The notes: a model not told the origin generated them from the letters alone. DNA of 64,000 nt from Planctomycetaceae bacterium (GCA_028284485.1 JANQRQ010000290.1:1-64000); one strand, 5' to 3'; positions 28,760 to 38,320 are shown, numbered from the stretch's first letter. Numbers and translations: made by a program.

Positions 28760-30469
28760 TCAGGGTTTTGGGGCAAAAACTTCCAGCGCGGACGGCAATA
28801 CCGAAACCTCGGCTGGAGTCCATCCTGCCGGATCGCCATCCACTTGAACGGGGACCGGCTCGTCCGATTCAATTCGTACTTGAGTCGCTTGCACCGACTG
28901 AACATCGGGCAGCCTCTCATGAGTACCCATCGCTACTTTATAAAAGTATCGCAACATTTGGAACGTGGAACCTCGGCCGAACAAACGCAGATCGAGCTGC
29001 CCGTCACTCGCACTTGCCTGTTTTGCGAAGGGAAGCCGTAACGCGTAGGACGGTATATTCACAATCACGCAGAGTTTCGCATTTCGTGTCTCCTGACCGG
29101 GGATCTTCAAATGCAACTGCGGATATTGATAGTTACGCAACGAGGCCAGAATCGGTTGGATATAATTCCATTGGCTGAATGAACTTCGGCGACGCTCGTG
29201 TGCCCGGCGGACGACATCGGCGTCGAAACCGAAGCTCGCCATCAATAAAAACTTACGACCACCGATTTGTCCGACGTCGACCCGTCGTGTGTGACCTTCG
29301 GCGATTAAATCGGCAACAGCTCGACCCGACCGAGGAATCTGCAAATATCGAGCAAGCAGGTTTTCCGTCCCTAATGGCAAGACAGCGATGGGCAGTCCTT
29401 CATGACGATTCATGACATCGCCAACCGTGCCGTCCCCCCCAGCCGCGACGATTCCCAGCAAAGAACGCCGCAAATGTGGATTCTGCATTCGCCGGTCGAG
29501 GCGATCGCGATGTGAGTATAACCGCGGCGTAATTCCGTGCTCTCGTAGCCGGGCGATGAGGTCCAGCAGCAGATTTCTCCGCGAACTTGTCCCGGAAATC
29601 GGGTTGCGCTGAATGGCAACCCACGGTGACGCATTCGACTCAGTTTGGTTTTCTGCAGGTAACACGGCCAAATCCATGAGACGGGTAATCTTGCAAGTTG
29701 AAACCTTTGAGGCAATTCGCGGCGACTCTTGCAACGAGTCCCTTTCGTCAGGTGGGTCCATCTGTTTGCGGTGAGGCTCAGTGTCACCCCGCTTCACATA
29801 AATTGCCGATATCCCCGCGCGAGCCGCTCCGACAATGTCGTTCTTCCAGTCATCTCCGACCATCACAACCCGATCCGGTGGACAACCAAGCTTAGCAATC
29901 AATGCGCGGTAGAACGATGGGCTCGGCTTTCGGTAACCAATCTCGGAGGAAATCAAACGTGGCCCAATCAGACTTAGCGGCGGAATCCCTTCGCAGATGC
30001 GATGCAAGCGACTGTCGAAGTTCGAAGCAAGCGCCATGCGGAAACCGGCACGATCCAACGCAGCTAAGGTATCGGCCACATCTTCGAAGCAACACCATGA
30101 TTCCGGCTGAGCGAAGTGCTCGAATAACTCTTCGAAACACCGCTTGGTGTCATGAAGATCGGAAAAGACCGATGAGACAATTCTTTGCCAATTGCGACGC
30201 TCTTGCTGTTCATCGGTCGCGATATCGCATGGGAAAGAATTGTCGTCGCAATCGTCGGCATCGCCATAGATTCGCCGAAACTCCGATCGAAAGCGTTTGC
30301 AGACTTCCTCGTAAGAAAGCTGCGACCCATGGCGACGGCCGATTGAAAAATAGGCATCGGCAACAGAGGGATTGGCGTAAATCAATGTGCCGACGACATC
30401 GAAGACAATCCACTCGATCGGCCCTTTCTGACCGGAGTTCTCCAAGAGACTTCGTACGCTGGTATTCAC
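28760..30469 (-). CDS. HAD phosphatase-like domain fused to diacylglycerol/sphingosine kinase-like domain
   Basis: 569 residues from a GTG with AAGGGAAG upstream. The N-terminal HAD domain (about 18-230) has motif I FDVVGTL, where the usual second Asp is Val, motif II ASN, and [10 protein letters not shown] plus [11 protein letters not shown] as motifs III and IV. A linker leads to a DAGK_cat/LCB5-like lipid kinase (about 283-569) with [11 protein letters not shown] (GGDGT 344-348) and [10 protein letters not shown]. The Val in motif I is reminiscent of haloacid dehalogenases. The fused pair suggests coupled lipid phosphorylation and phosphate removal, an inference. It ends 35 bases before kdsA. 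Confidence 0.85.
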   Translation of the reverse strand: MNTSVRSLLENSGQKGPIEWIVFDVVGTLIYANPSVADAYFSIGRRHGSQLSYEEVCKRFRSEFRRIYGDADDCDDNSFPCDIATDEQQERRNWQRIVSSVFSDLHDTKRCFEELFEHFAQPESWCCFEDVADTLAALDRAGFRMALASNFDSRLHRICEGIPPLSLIGPRLISSEIGYRKPSPSFYRALIAKLGCPPDRVVMVGDDWKNDIVGAARAGISAIYVKRGDTEPHRKQMDPPDERDSLQESPRIASKVSTCKITRLMDLAVLPAENQTESNASPWVAIQRNPISGTSSRRNLLLDLIARLREHGITPRLYSHRDRLDRRMQNPHLRRSLLGIVAAGGDGTVGDVMNRHEGLPIAVLPLGTENLLARYLQIPRSGRAVADLIAEGHTRRVDVGQIGGRKFLLMASFGFDADVVRRAHERRRSSFSQWNYIQPILASLRNYQYPQLHLKIPGQETRNAKLCVIVNIPSYALRLPFAKQASASDGQLDLRLFGRGSTFQMLRYFYKVAMGTHERLPDVQSVQATQVRIESDEPVPVQVDGDPAGWTPAEVSVLPSALEVFAPKP

Positions 30470-30477
30470 ATCTTCCC

Positions 30478-31659
30478 TTACGCGATCGACCAGCGATCGG
30501 TTGCGACCGTTACGCGAGTCAGGCCTTTTTCATCAATGGTGACTCCCAGGCCAGGGCCGGTTAACGCAGGCGCCATACCGCGAAATCCAAAGGTCAAATC
30601 TTCCTGCGTCAGCCGTTCTTTGACCAGAAAACGATCATAGCTGCCCTCGCAATACCGAATGCCGGCAATCGAAACGGCGAAATGGCGACCGGCCGCCGAT
30701 AGTATCCCCGTCTCACCGACTTGGCATCCCAGTTGGTATCCCAAACCAGCCTGGTGGGCCAGCGCAGCCAGTCGCAATGTTGAAATGAGTCCACCACATT
30801 TCGACAAGCGCAGATTAAACAGATCACATGTTCCACGCTCGATCGCACGATGGGCATCTTCACTGCTGCACAATGATTCGTCGTGAACAATCGGAATTCC
30901 TAACCGACGCCTGACATCAGACAGCCCATCGACATCAGCATGAGGAACCGGCTGTTCAATGGCGCTGATGTTAAACCGCTTCAGAGGAGCAACCTTTTCT
31001 TCGATGTTCTCGCAGGTCCACGATTCGTTTGCATCGATTCGTATGTCGACTCGTTTTCCCAATCCCATTCGAATTCGTCGTAGTGTGGCAACGTCATCGC
31101 GCCCCGCCACACCAACTTTGACTTTGCAGTGGCGAAAGCCCAACAGGCGGTATAGCCACGCCCAATTCAGCTCTTTGATGGGAGACGCCGCAGTAATGGC
31201 AGCGCTGTATTGAACTTTTTCGGCCGATTGGCGGATGGCAATCGTTTCTGGAACTAATGAGGTGACCGTAGAGAGTGGCAATTGTTCTGAACGGCAGACC
31301 GCATCAAGAATCGCTAACTCCACGGCGCAGCGTACACTGTTCCCGAAACACTCCCGAGAGTTTGGCGGCTGCCCAGATAGTGCGAGTCCACTGCAAAGCT
31401 GGATCGCTTCAGGCAATCCGTCGATCGCTCCACCCAATTGCCCCTTAAAGTCCGTCGACTTCAGAAGATTCCAAGCCGATTCGATCGTTTCACCCGTAAC
31501 ATATTCGCGCGGAAGCCCCTCGCCCCACCCAGTCGCGCCGTTCTCCAACCGGCAACAAACGACGATGCTATCGGTGGACGTGCGCGAGTGTGAGGCATGC
31601 TGAATCCTCTTCCGCAGCGGTATACGCACGTGATGGGCAATGAGTTCCGTGATTCGCAT
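30478..31659 (-). CDS. Enolase superfamily enzyme (MR/MLE subgroup, dipeptide-epimerase-like)
   Basis: 393 residues. The capping domain is followed by a barrel with KxK (KVKVG), the metal ligands DIRIDANESW and EQPVPHAD, and the DES of HDESLCS; the Lys in RLSKCGG completes the MLE-type acid-base set. This set fits muconate-lactonizing or dipeptide-epimerase/OSBS-like enzymes, and the exact substrate cannot be told. It precedes the HAD-lipid kinase gene by 8 bases, so cotranscription is likely. Confidence 0.85.
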   Translation of the reverse strand: MRITELIAHHVRIPLRKRIQHASHSRTSTDSIVVCCRLENGATGWGEGLPREYVTGETIESAWNLLKSTDFKGQLGGAIDGLPEAIQLCSGLALSGQPPNSRECFGNSVRCAVELAILDAVCRSEQLPLSTVTSLVPETIAIRQSAEKVQYSAAITAASPIKELNWAWLYRLLGFRHCKVKVGVAGRDDVATLRRIRMGLGKRVDIRIDANESWTCENIEEKVAPLKRFNISAIEQPVPHADVDGLSDVRRRLGIPIVHDESLCSSEDAHRAIERGTCDLFNLRLSKCGGLISTLRLAALAHQAGLGYQLGCQVGETGILSAAGRHFAVSIAGIRYCEGSYDRFLVKERLTQEDLTFGFRGMAPALTGPGLGVTIDEKGLTRVTVATDRWSIA

Positions 31660-31786
31660 CGAAAGAGAACCAGCCGTTGTTGATCAGGTGTCGCTTCGGA
31701 GCCCGCTTCAGATCTCGCCAAATCTGCTTCTCGACGGTCGGTCCCCGAATCGGCATACCGACGACCGAACCGACGTCATAGGCTTG

Positions 31787-32074
31787 TTATTCGAGAATTG
31801 CAAGGACGTCGGATTCGCTCATAATCAGCAAATCCTCGCCGTCAATGTTGATGTCATTGCCGGCATAGCTGCCAAATAGGACCCGGTCACCATCATGCAC
31901 TTGTGATTTGATGCGCTGTCCATTACTGAGTTGTTTTCCATCACCGACACTCAAAACACGGCCTTCTGCCGGCTTCTCGCGTGCGGTATCTGGTAAAACG
32001 ATTCCGCCTTCGGTTGTTTCTGCCGGTTCAATTCGTTTTACGACGATACGATCGCCTAACGGAATGACCTTCAT
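31787..32074 (-). CDS. groS: Co-chaperonin GroES
   Basis: 95 residues with KVIPLGDRIVVKR at the N-terminus, the mobile loop ETTEGGIVLPD and the ISV-type DGDRVLFGSYAGNDI roof strand. It caps GroEL during folding. No groEL follows, and its downstream neighbour is an enolase-superfamily gene. Separate groES and groEL genes are known in planctomycetes. No CIRCE inverted repeat was seen upstream. Confidence 0.95.
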   Translation of the reverse strand: MKVIPLGDRIVVKRIEPAETTEGGIVLPDTAREKPAEGRVLSVGDGKQLSNGQRIKSQVHDGDRVLFGSYAGNDINIDGEDLLIMSESDVLAILE

Positions 32075-32412
32075 GAATCGCCGTCCCCTGTTTACACATC
32101 GCAGTGCTGTCCGACGACATCCAACGACTGGAAGTCGATTTGCAACTCGGTTGATGCAGACGCGTCATCGATCTGTCCGACATGAAGTCAGAAACAACTC
32201 ACAGAACGACATCATTGAAATGACAAAGTCGTACCGGAGACCGAGCTGCCCGATGGCTTTCGACTCCGGATCACATCGTACTAACGTTGTTACTCGCTCT
32301 GTATCGTACGAGCGCGTTTTTTGAAAATATGTAACCGTCCTGCCTCGCGGTTGTAAAGTAATGACTTTGTCAAAACCGCAATTCGCGGGCATAGGAAAGA
32401 GCAAATTGCTCT
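32075..32412. other. Intergenic region upstream of groES, with a terminator-like hairpin
   Basis: About 340 bases before repeat copy D. It holds the groES promoter by position. A stem CGCTC/GAGCG with a 10-base loop and then TTTTTT lies at 32295-32322. Frames on both strands have no recognisable product. Confidence 0.4.
32295..32322 (+). terminator. Possible rho-independent terminator
   Basis: CGCTC, loop TGTATCGTAC, GAGCG, then CG and six T. It resembles an intrinsic terminator on the plus strand, but no plus-strand gene ends just upstream, so it might stop antisense transcription or be fortuitous. Confidence 0.3.
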
Positions 32413-32514
32413 ACAGCGTAATACGCTGACATGTGGCCGCGACAATCGCGTTTTGTTCAATGATAGCCGGCTCCCACGAGCCAGTACCGGCCACAAGAAA
32501 AGATAAACCGCTCT
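32413..32514 (+). repeat. Structured intergenic repeat family 1, copy D
   Basis: A well-preserved 102-bp copy in reference orientation. The CGGCTCCCACGAGCCAG hairpin, the CGCGACAATCGCG stem and the outer GTGGCCG/CGGCCAC pairing are all present. It lies far from any stop codon, unlike copies C, F and G. Confidence 0.85.
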
Positions 32515-32856
32515 CGCCCTGCACTGTAACGAACTGAACAAAGATAGGCCATAATCGGCTCGATTTGTTCGCATTTCGTTCAGATCACTCGGATCCCGAT
32601 TGGAACCGCTGTTGACGTCTCACCGAGCCATTTGCGATCATTCGCGAGACGGCATCCGAGCTTCGATGAACAGGCTTTTCCAATCGCTGGGCCGAGAAAT
32701 TCACGATAGACCGGACATGGGCCTCGCTGTCGCCACTCCCGCTGATTGGCCGTTGCAACAGACTTTGCTTTGTGACATTTCGGAGTCAATTTCATTTGGC
32801 AAGAAAGCTCGCCGGCCGAGGCGATCGCTGTTTTGCAAAATCGAATTGGAGAGGCC
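32515..32856. other. Intergenic region before a small conserved gene
   Basis: About 340 bases with GGAGAGG near its end, the ribosome binding site for the gene at 32857. The apparent frames here are shadows. I see no RNA gene or repeat. Confidence 0.4.
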
Positions 32857-33189
32857 ATGAGCACAATCGGACCGGGAAATATCGGCGCCGTCAATATCGC
32901 TGGCTCTGCAGCCGGAGCGCAGCGAAACGACGCTTCCGCGAACCGTGTGAAAGAAAATGCCGCCGATCGTGATTCGCAGATCGAACTGCAGACCTCCAAG
33001 GCCCAAAACAACGAAGATGTCGTCGAGGCCGATCTGACCGCCGACCGCGATGCCGACGGTCGCCAAGATATCGAAGCACAAAGCGAAACGGTCGAGCCCG
33101 ACGAAGACAACTCTTCGCCGAAATCAGCGCTGCCGAAAAATGTCGACCCACTTGGCGAGCGCGGAGCTCAACTCGATTTGGAAGGCTGA
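32857..33189 (+). CDS. Small acidic conserved protein
   Basis: 110 residues, ATG preceded by GGAGAGG. The sequence is hydrophilic and rich in Asp, Glu, Ala and Gln, with an N-terminus MSTIGPGNIGAVNIAGSAAG and no membrane segment. It is probably disordered. From its style it looks like a planctomycete-specific conserved protein; I cannot name its role. It is convergent with the DUF456 gene, 24 bases away. Confidence 0.65.
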   Translation: MSTIGPGNIGAVNIAGSAAGAQRNDASANRVKENAADRDSQIELQTSKAQNNEDVVEADLTADRDADGRQDIEAQSETVEPDEDNSSPKSALPKNVDPLGERGAQLDLEG

Positions 33190-33213
33190 TCGGTCATTCG
33201 AGTTTGTCGCCAA

Positions 33214-33765
33214 CTATAAGAATGCGGCAAGACCCACGACAACCAGCATGATCGCGCCGACCGCGAGTTTCCCCGTCGTTCCCAGAAGGCGGCCGATCAA
33301 TGCCGCTTTGGAAACATTAAGAGCTTCAGCCGTCCCTTTGCCTTTCCAAGCCTCGCCCGCGTACGCCCCGACGAACGCACCCAGTGCTCCGCCTCCGATG
33401 GCGCCGATCGCCGGACCGGCTAAAGGAACCGGAACTCCCACCGCCGCACCGGCGATGCTCCCCACGATGGCGCCCACAATGGCCAGGACGGTCGCTCGGC
33501 GGCTTCCCCCCTGCTTGGCCGCACCTGCTGCGCTGGCAACCAATTCGAGCAATTCACCGGCCACCGCCAAGCCGAATACAATGGCGATGGAATAAGAACC
33601 GATCTCGCGCGTGCCCTCGGGGCCGTCCACAAAAACGGCGAACAATATCATCAACGCCACCACGATCCAGTTGCCTGGCAACGCGAAAAAATTTAGGCAC
33701 CAGGAAATCACGCAGGCGATCACAAGTAGAGTCGCCCAGACATAATAGAGGACTTCGGGTGGCAT
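33214..33765 (-). CDS. DUF456 membrane protein
   Basis: 183 residues with about four to five hydrophobic segments. The Gly/Ala-rich core, GAIVGSIAGAAVGVPVPLAG to GALGAFVGAYAGE, is the DUF456 hallmark, with FALPGNWIVV before it. The family is predicted to be an inner-membrane protein of unknown function. Confidence 0.88.
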   Translation of the reverse strand: MPPEVLYYVWATLLVIACVISWCLNFFALPGNWIVVALMILFAVFVDGPEGTREIGSYSIAIVFGLAVAGELLELVASAAGAAKQGGSRRATVLAIVGAIVGSIAGAAVGVPVPLAGPAIGAIGGGALGAFVGAYAGEAWKGKGTAEALNVSKAALIGRLLGTTGKLAVGAIMLVVVGLAAFL

Positions 33766-33918
33766 ATTATTCGTTATTCGCCTGCGGAGAGGCTCTCTTG
33801 GCGAGATTCTCGGTACATCGAGGAATTTAAGTTAAATTCACGAAGACAGGATTGCTGCTGACGATTCTTCGTATCCCGCAACGAACCCGATTTGAATCTT
33901 TGGCAACGTGCCGACGAC
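33766..33918. other. Intergenic region before repeat copy E
   Basis: A roughly 150-base gap between the divergent DUF456 start and repeat copy E, together spanning some 370 bases up to the glycosyltransferase gene. No small gene was recognised. Confidence 0.35.
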
Positions 33919-34016
33919 AGCGGTTTACTTTTTCTTGTGGGCGTTCTGGCTCGTGGGAGCCAGCGATCGTAGTACAAAACGCAATTGTCGCGGCCACAAG
34001 TCAGCGTAACACGCTG
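33919..34016 (-). repeat. Structured intergenic repeat family 1, copy E
   Basis: An inverse-orientation copy of about 98 bp. It carries the cleanest central hairpin: CTGGCTC and GAGCCAG pair over seven bases around a CCAC loop (read on the minus strand). It ends with CAGCGTAACACGCTG. It lies between two divergent genes and is not tied to a stop codon. Confidence 0.85.
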
Positions 34017-34135
34017 TAAGAATACGACATTCTCGTTCGCATTTGCCACTACGCGGCACCATGGTAAGCTGTCATGATAGGCACCGTTGGTAATGAGTCC
34101 AGCAAGAATCGATTGAACGGAACCGGCGGAATCCC

Positions 34136-34846
34136 GTGAAGATCTCGATTATTATTCCGACTCTCAACGAGGTGGCTGGAATCGTTCAGGCAATTCATCG
34201 GGCACAAGCCTGTAATCCCCATGAAATCATTGTTGTTGACGGCGGCAGCAACGACGGCACGGTCGATTTGGTCAGGAAATGCGACTGCCACTTGCTGCGC
34301 ACCGAGCGAGGGCGCGCCCTTCAACAAAACGCCGGAGCGCGGCACGCAACGGGGCAGGCTTTGCTTTTTCTTCACGCGGACAGTTGGCTGGCTTCGGACG
34401 GCTTAGCACAAGTCGAAAAGGCATTGTCCCAGTCATCAACACGCGTCGGCGTATTTCGGCATCGAATTGAAGCGGACGGATGTCTGTACCGACTTCTGGA
34501 AAGTGGGAATGCGATGCGAGTTCGCTGGCTCAAAATGGCTTATGGCGACCAAGGAATCTTCATCACGCGAGAGTTCCTCGAACAAGTCGGCGGTTTCCCC
34601 GACGTTCCATTGCTGGAAGACGTGCTGCTCATGCGGCAAGCACGTCGCAGTAGCCGCGTGGCGTTGCTACCGGGACCGCTTTTCATCAGCGCCCGCCGTT
34701 GGCAAAAACACGGCGTCATTCGCCAAACAGCTCGCAACTGGGCGCTGTTAACCGCGGAACGACTCGGTGTATCGCCCCGTCGGTTGGCTGCGTATTACGA
34801 ACCCCACCATGTTCAGGCTCAAGAAGAAACAGCCGCATCGCAATGA
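34136..34846 (+). CDS. Glycosyltransferase family 2, TIGR04283 (arsenosugar-type)
   Basis: 236 residues from a GTG with a GGCGGA upstream. GT-A motifs: SIIIPTLNEVAGI, VVDGGSNDGT, and the DxD-like LHADSW. GDQGIFITREFLEQVGGFPDVPLLEDV is typical of TIGR04283 transferases, some of which act in arsenosugar synthesis beside an arsenical methyltransferase. No arsM or partner gene is nearby, so the acceptor is open. Confidence 0.85.
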   Translation: MKISIIIPTLNEVAGIVQAIHRAQACNPHEIIVVDGGSNDGTVDLVRKCDCHLLRTERGRALQQNAGARHATGQALLFLHADSWLASDGLAQVEKALSQSSTRVGVFRHRIEADGCLYRLLESGNAMRVRWLKMAYGDQGIFITREFLEQVGGFPDVPLLEDVLLMRQARRSSRVALLPGPLFISARRWQKHGVIRQTARNWALLTAERLGVSPRRLAAYYEPHHVQAQEETAASQ

Positions 34847-34913
34847 ATGCGAGACTGGTTCATCCCGAATTCGATGACGCCATAATCGCATTATCGTTGG
34901 GAAGGGATTCGGT

Positions 34914-35507
34914 TCAAACCGCGGGGGCGCCTGTAAAATACTCAGGAGCGCTCCCTTCCTTCCACTTGATGTTGCATCCGATGCTTGGCTTTTGATCTTC
35001 GGGAACCGATTCGCCGGCTAACACGGCATCGCAAGCCGCACGCAAATCTGCGCCGGTCACCGGGATTCCACTCTCCGGTCGGCTATCGTCGAATTGTCCT
35101 CGGTAGACGAGAGCCTGATTCTGGTCGAACAAAAAGAAGTCGGGCGTACAGGCAGCGTGATAGGCCTTCGCCACTTCCTGCGATTCATCGTACAGATAGG
35201 GAAACGGATAGCCGGCAGATTTCGCTTCTTCCACCATCTTTTCCGGACTGTCGTCAGGATGAGTTGAAACATCGTTCGCGCTGATGCCGACGATCACCAG
35301 ACCCTTCTCCTGATACTCCGTAGCAAACGATGCCAGCGCCTCGCGTAAATGAATGACGAACGGGCAATGGTTGCACATGAAGATGACCAGTAATCCCTTG
35401 GCATCGGCAAAGTTGTCCAGGGACACAGTCGTGCCATCGACGTTAGGCAATGAGAAATTCGGAGCCGAAGTTCCCAATGGCAGCATGGTGGAGGCCGTTT
35501 TGACCAT
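34914..35507 (-). CDS. Thioredoxin-like peroxiredoxin-family protein
   Basis: 197 residues, an AhpC/TSA-type thioredoxin fold. Two cysteines at CNHC (45-48, followed by PF) match the redox motif of this group; YHAACTPDFFLFD holds the cis-Pro. The N-terminus lacks a signal peptide, so it is cytosolic. Thiol oxidoreduction is expected; partner unknown. The ATG is preceded by GGGAGAG. Confidence 0.88.
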   Translation of the reverse strand: MVKTASTMLPLGTSAPNFSLPNVDGTTVSLDNFADAKGLLVIFMCNHCPFVIHLREALASFATEYQEKGLVIVGISANDVSTHPDDSPEKMVEEAKSAGYPFPYLYDESQEVAKAYHAACTPDFFLFDQNQALVYRGQFDDSRPESGIPVTGADLRAACDAVLAGESVPEDQKPSIGCNIKWKEGSAPEYFTGAPAV

Positions 35508-35790
35508 AATTACTCTCCCTGTTGTTGAATTCTCATGAGCTTTGGCATTCGCCGGCGTTGGGATTGTTCGTCCATTCGCCGTCGCAACTTTCGGTAAGAA
35601 ACACTGTTCCCAATCGCCAACTCTATCCGACTCGTTGGTGTGGTAGCAAGTTTACAGCGTCTTGCGTCGTTTTTGCGTCCTCGACAGCCGCGGTTTGCCG
35701 ATTTCTTCATGGCAGCGATGCAAGCCGAATCAGCAAACTGCTCGAGATCAATGCACACACGCGCATTGCACGAAGGAGAAATCGAGTGAG

Positions 35791-36306
35791 CTAACTCGAG
35801 CGGTACTTCGCCAACACGGGCTGAATCATCTCTGGCGGCAGGAATTCCTTAAGCTGCTCTGCCGTATCGTCGGCTCCCATTTCCGCAATCTGTTTGATCA
35901 ACGTGCTGGAAATGTGTGAGTATTTTTCGCTAGCCATCAGAAACACAGTTTCAATCGTTGGCTCCAAGGCGCGGTTGGCCAGCGTCATGGTAAACTCGGC
36001 CTCGATATCTGTTAGCGTGCGCATACCACGCAACATGACCGCGGCACCGCATTGCTTGACATAGTTCACCGCCAGACCCTCGAAGCTGCCGATGTCTACG
36101 TTTTTGAGCGGAGCGACAATCTCTCGCAGAATCTTTAACCGTTCCTCGGGAGAAAACAGCGGCTTCTTATCGGGGTTGATACCGATTCCCACCGTCAATC
36201 GCTGAAACAGTTTCGCACCACGGCGAATGATATCCCGATGGCCCAGTGTTACAGGATCAAAACTCCCGACATAGACCGCATGTTGTGCGCTAAGTTCAGA
36301 GGACAT
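35791..36306 (-). CDS. coaD: Phosphopantetheine adenylyltransferase
   Basis: 171 residues. It forms dephospho-CoA from ATP and 4'-phosphopantetheine. The GSFDPVTLGH nucleotide-binding motif, MLRGMRTLTDIEAEF, and EKYSHISSTLIKQ are conserved. Start ATG 36306. No other CoA genes are in view. Upstream, the divergent gap leads to the small heat-shock cluster. Confidence 0.96.
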   Translation of the reverse strand: MSSELSAQHAVYVGSFDPVTLGHRDIIRRGAKLFQRLTVGIGINPDKKPLFSPEERLKILREIVAPLKNVDIGSFEGLAVNYVKQCGAAVMLRGMRTLTDIEAEFTMTLANRALEPTIETVFLMASEKYSHISSTLIKQIAEMGADDTAEQLKEFLPPEMIQPVLAKYRSS

Positions 36307-36695
36307 GAACGGCTTTCATTTGAATCGGGAATTGTATCGGAAACGTCGTGCAAAACACGTCGGCTGGAGACTGTCGAATCGATTGACCCAGCTACTCCAA
36401 CCACTTCGAAATGAATTCTCAATGGCGATCTGGCAGAAAGAACGGTTCTGTCAAAGTGGCAGGCGAACCGCCGCTGAACCGGTTCTTGCACATCGCCTGC
36501 CAACCCGGCAGAATCCTTTGCTCCCTTCGGCACGGAAGGATAACGACCGTCGAAATCTGTAAACCTTTTATAACAAATATGTTGCGAACAATATAGAATA
36601 CATCATCCGATCACAGTCTCTCGAACCAATTTGCGGTACAAGGTTTGCATTTCAAAAGGTCCAACCTCAATGGACAACGAAAAAAGGATCGGCAC
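36307..36695. other. Intergenic region upstream of the hsp20 cluster
   Basis: About 390 bases between divergent coaD and the first small heat-shock gene. An AT-rich patch at 36560-36605 (including ACAATATAGAATAC) is a candidate promoter region. AAGGA near 36685 is the hsp20 binding site. No CIRCE-type repeat was found. Confidence 0.4.
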
Positions 36696-37142
36696 ATGCC
36701 TGTCTTTCGATGGGGACAATCATGGGAAGCGTTTCGCGACCTCGAGCGCGAAGTCGATCGCGTTCTGCAAAGTGTGAATCTCACGTTTCCCGGACTGCGT
36801 ATCGGCCGGCATTACCCGGCCGTCAACCTGTACGAACTTGAGCACGAGTTTCTCTTAACGGCAGAGTTACCAGGCACGCGGGCAGAAGATCTGGAACTGA
36901 CGATTTCCGGTGGAGTCCTGAATCTGAAGGGCCGGAGATCCGACCACGATGAAATTCCAGACGAACGATTTCGCCGTCGCGAACGTCCACGCGGAACGTG
37001 GCAACGCTCGCTGACAATTCCCGAACGCATTCAAGAAGAACTGCTCACGGCAGAATTTACAAACGGTGTTCTAAAAATCCATCTGCCGAAGGCGGAAGAT
37101 GTCACGCCGCGGCAAATTCCGGTGTCGAATGGCAACTCTTGA
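36696..37142 (+). CDS. Small heat-shock protein Hsp20 (first of three)
   Basis: 148 residues. The alpha-crystallin domain runs from about 45 to 138, with YPAVNLYELEHEFLLTAELPG at its start and GVLKIHLPKAE at its end, the conserved (G)(V)LxIxxPK pattern. An IXI-like tail, RQIPVSN, follows. It holds unfolding proteins as an ATP-independent chaperone. ATG 36696 has AAGGA upstream. 73 bases separate it from the next Hsp20 gene. Confidence 0.92.
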   Translation: MPVFRWGQSWEAFRDLEREVDRVLQSVNLTFPGLRIGRHYPAVNLYELEHEFLLTAELPGTRAEDLELTISGGVLNLKGRRSDHDEIPDERFRRRERPRGTWQRSLTIPERIQEELLTAEFTNGVLKIHLPKAEDVTPRQIPVSNGNS

Positions 37143-37215
37143 TTGAACCGAGACCTATAAAAAAGTCCACGACTGTCGATGGCGAATTCGTGGACGACGC
37201 GGGAGGAGCCAGAAC

Positions 37216-37623
37216 GTGTCGAACGAATTATCGATCAACAAATCCGACGGCGACGAATCGCAGTTGCCGGATGAGACCCCACAAGCAAAGCGGTTCGTTT
37301 TCACGCCACCGATCGACATCTTCGAAACAGACGAAGGGTTGACGCTGCAGGCCGATCTCCCCGGCGTGGCAGCGGAAACGATTGATCTGCAGGTTCAAGA
37401 CAACAAGCTTACGTTATTTGGGCGAGTGCAACCCAGCGTTCCGGAAGATGCCAAACTGATCCATCAAGAATACGAGGTCGGGGACTTCTTACGGTCGTTC
37501 ATCCTCAGCGATCAGGTGGACCATGATCGCATCACCGCCAAGATGAACAAAGGTGTCCTCGAGCTGTTCCTCCCTCATGCAGCCAAAACCGAGCCGCGAC
37601 GAATCCAAGTCGATTCTGACTAG
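37216..37623 (+). CDS. Small heat-shock protein Hsp20 (second of three)
   Basis: 135 residues from a GTG with GGAGG upstream. FTPPIDIFETDEGLTLQADL opens the alpha-crystallin domain; the LPGV and KGVLELFLPHA patterns are present, but the final PK is PH. The tail is RRIQVDS, IXV-like. It differs clearly from its neighbours, so it is an old paralogue rather than a recent duplicate. Confidence 0.92.
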   Translation: MSNELSINKSDGDESQLPDETPQAKRFVFTPPIDIFETDEGLTLQADLPGVAAETIDLQVQDNKLTLFGRVQPSVPEDAKLIHQEYEVGDFLRSFILSDQVDHDRITAKMNKGVLELFLPHAAKTEPRRIQVDSD

Positions 37624-37793
37624 ATCTCGGTTCCATCCTCCGTTTGGATTGCTGCTGATCAGCATAGTGATAAACGCCAAGTTGCATCAGGGAGCGTGGA
37701 AACGACCCGAATCCGTGAACCGATGCCGCGGATGGCCGTTATACTGTAAAATCCCCGGCATCCTTTGCAGCGATTCATTTCAGGAGAACGATC

Positions 37794-38309
37794 ATGTCTG
37801 AACAAACCGACCGGAAGGACAGCCCGATCACGAATTCCGTGGAAAAACTGCGTCAGGAGCTTGATCGCTGGCTGGAAACGGCTTGGACTCAAAGCGAGAA
37901 AGCATTGGATGCCATCGGAATACGTGGCTGCGAAGGACAGATTTGTCCCGCAGTCGACGTTGTTGAGTCAGCCAACGATGTCGTCGTCTATGCCGACTTG
38001 CCGGGCAATTCCGCGGAGTCGGTCCAACTCGAATTGGCCGGCAATATGCTGACGATTCGTGCGGAGAGGCCGGTGATGTCTCATTCTGAAGACGATGTGT
38101 TTCATCGGCGCGAGCGACGGGGCGGACGATTCGAGCGGTCAATACCGCTGCCGGCGCCGATCAATGCCGACGAAATCATTGCAGAAGTGGTCGACGGTTG
38201 TTTGAAGGTTCGACTTCCCAAGTCGGAAAAAGCTCGTGCCCGGCAAATCGAGATCCGTTCGTCGAGCCCCCAGACTCATCAAGTCACGCCGACTGCCAGC
38301 AGCAACTGA
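37794..38309 (+). CDS. Small heat-shock protein Hsp20 (third of three)
   Basis: 171 residues. A longer N-terminal arm (about 1-50, with a basic helical stretch EKLRQELDRWLETAWTQSEK) precedes an alpha-crystallin domain: CPAVDVVESANDVVVYADLPG to GCLKVRLPKSEKARARQIEI. The last part is a polar tail. The ATG is preceded by CAGGAGAACGATC. It completes a tandem set, 170 bases after the second gene. Confidence 0.92.
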   Translation: MSEQTDRKDSPITNSVEKLRQELDRWLETAWTQSEKALDAIGIRGCEGQICPAVDVVESANDVVVYADLPGNSAESVQLELAGNMLTIRAERPVMSHSEDDVFHRRERRGGRFERSIPLPAPINADEIIAEVVDGCLKVRLPKSEKARARQIEIRSSSPQTHQVTPTASSN

Positions 38310-38320
38310 AGAAATCGGAG

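Noticed and set aside
32075-32412. CIRCE-type operator upstream of groES
   Set aside because: The TTAGCACTC-N9-GAGTGCTAA pattern is not present here or upstream of htpG.
32580-33110. 176-codon minus-strand frame
   Set aside because: It is antisense to the small acidic protein gene, which has the better ribosome binding site and composition.
35510-35758. 82-codon Arg-rich minus-strand frame before the thioredoxin-like gene
   Set aside because: No recognised motif; its end overlaps the ribosome binding region of the next gene. Possible but unsupported.
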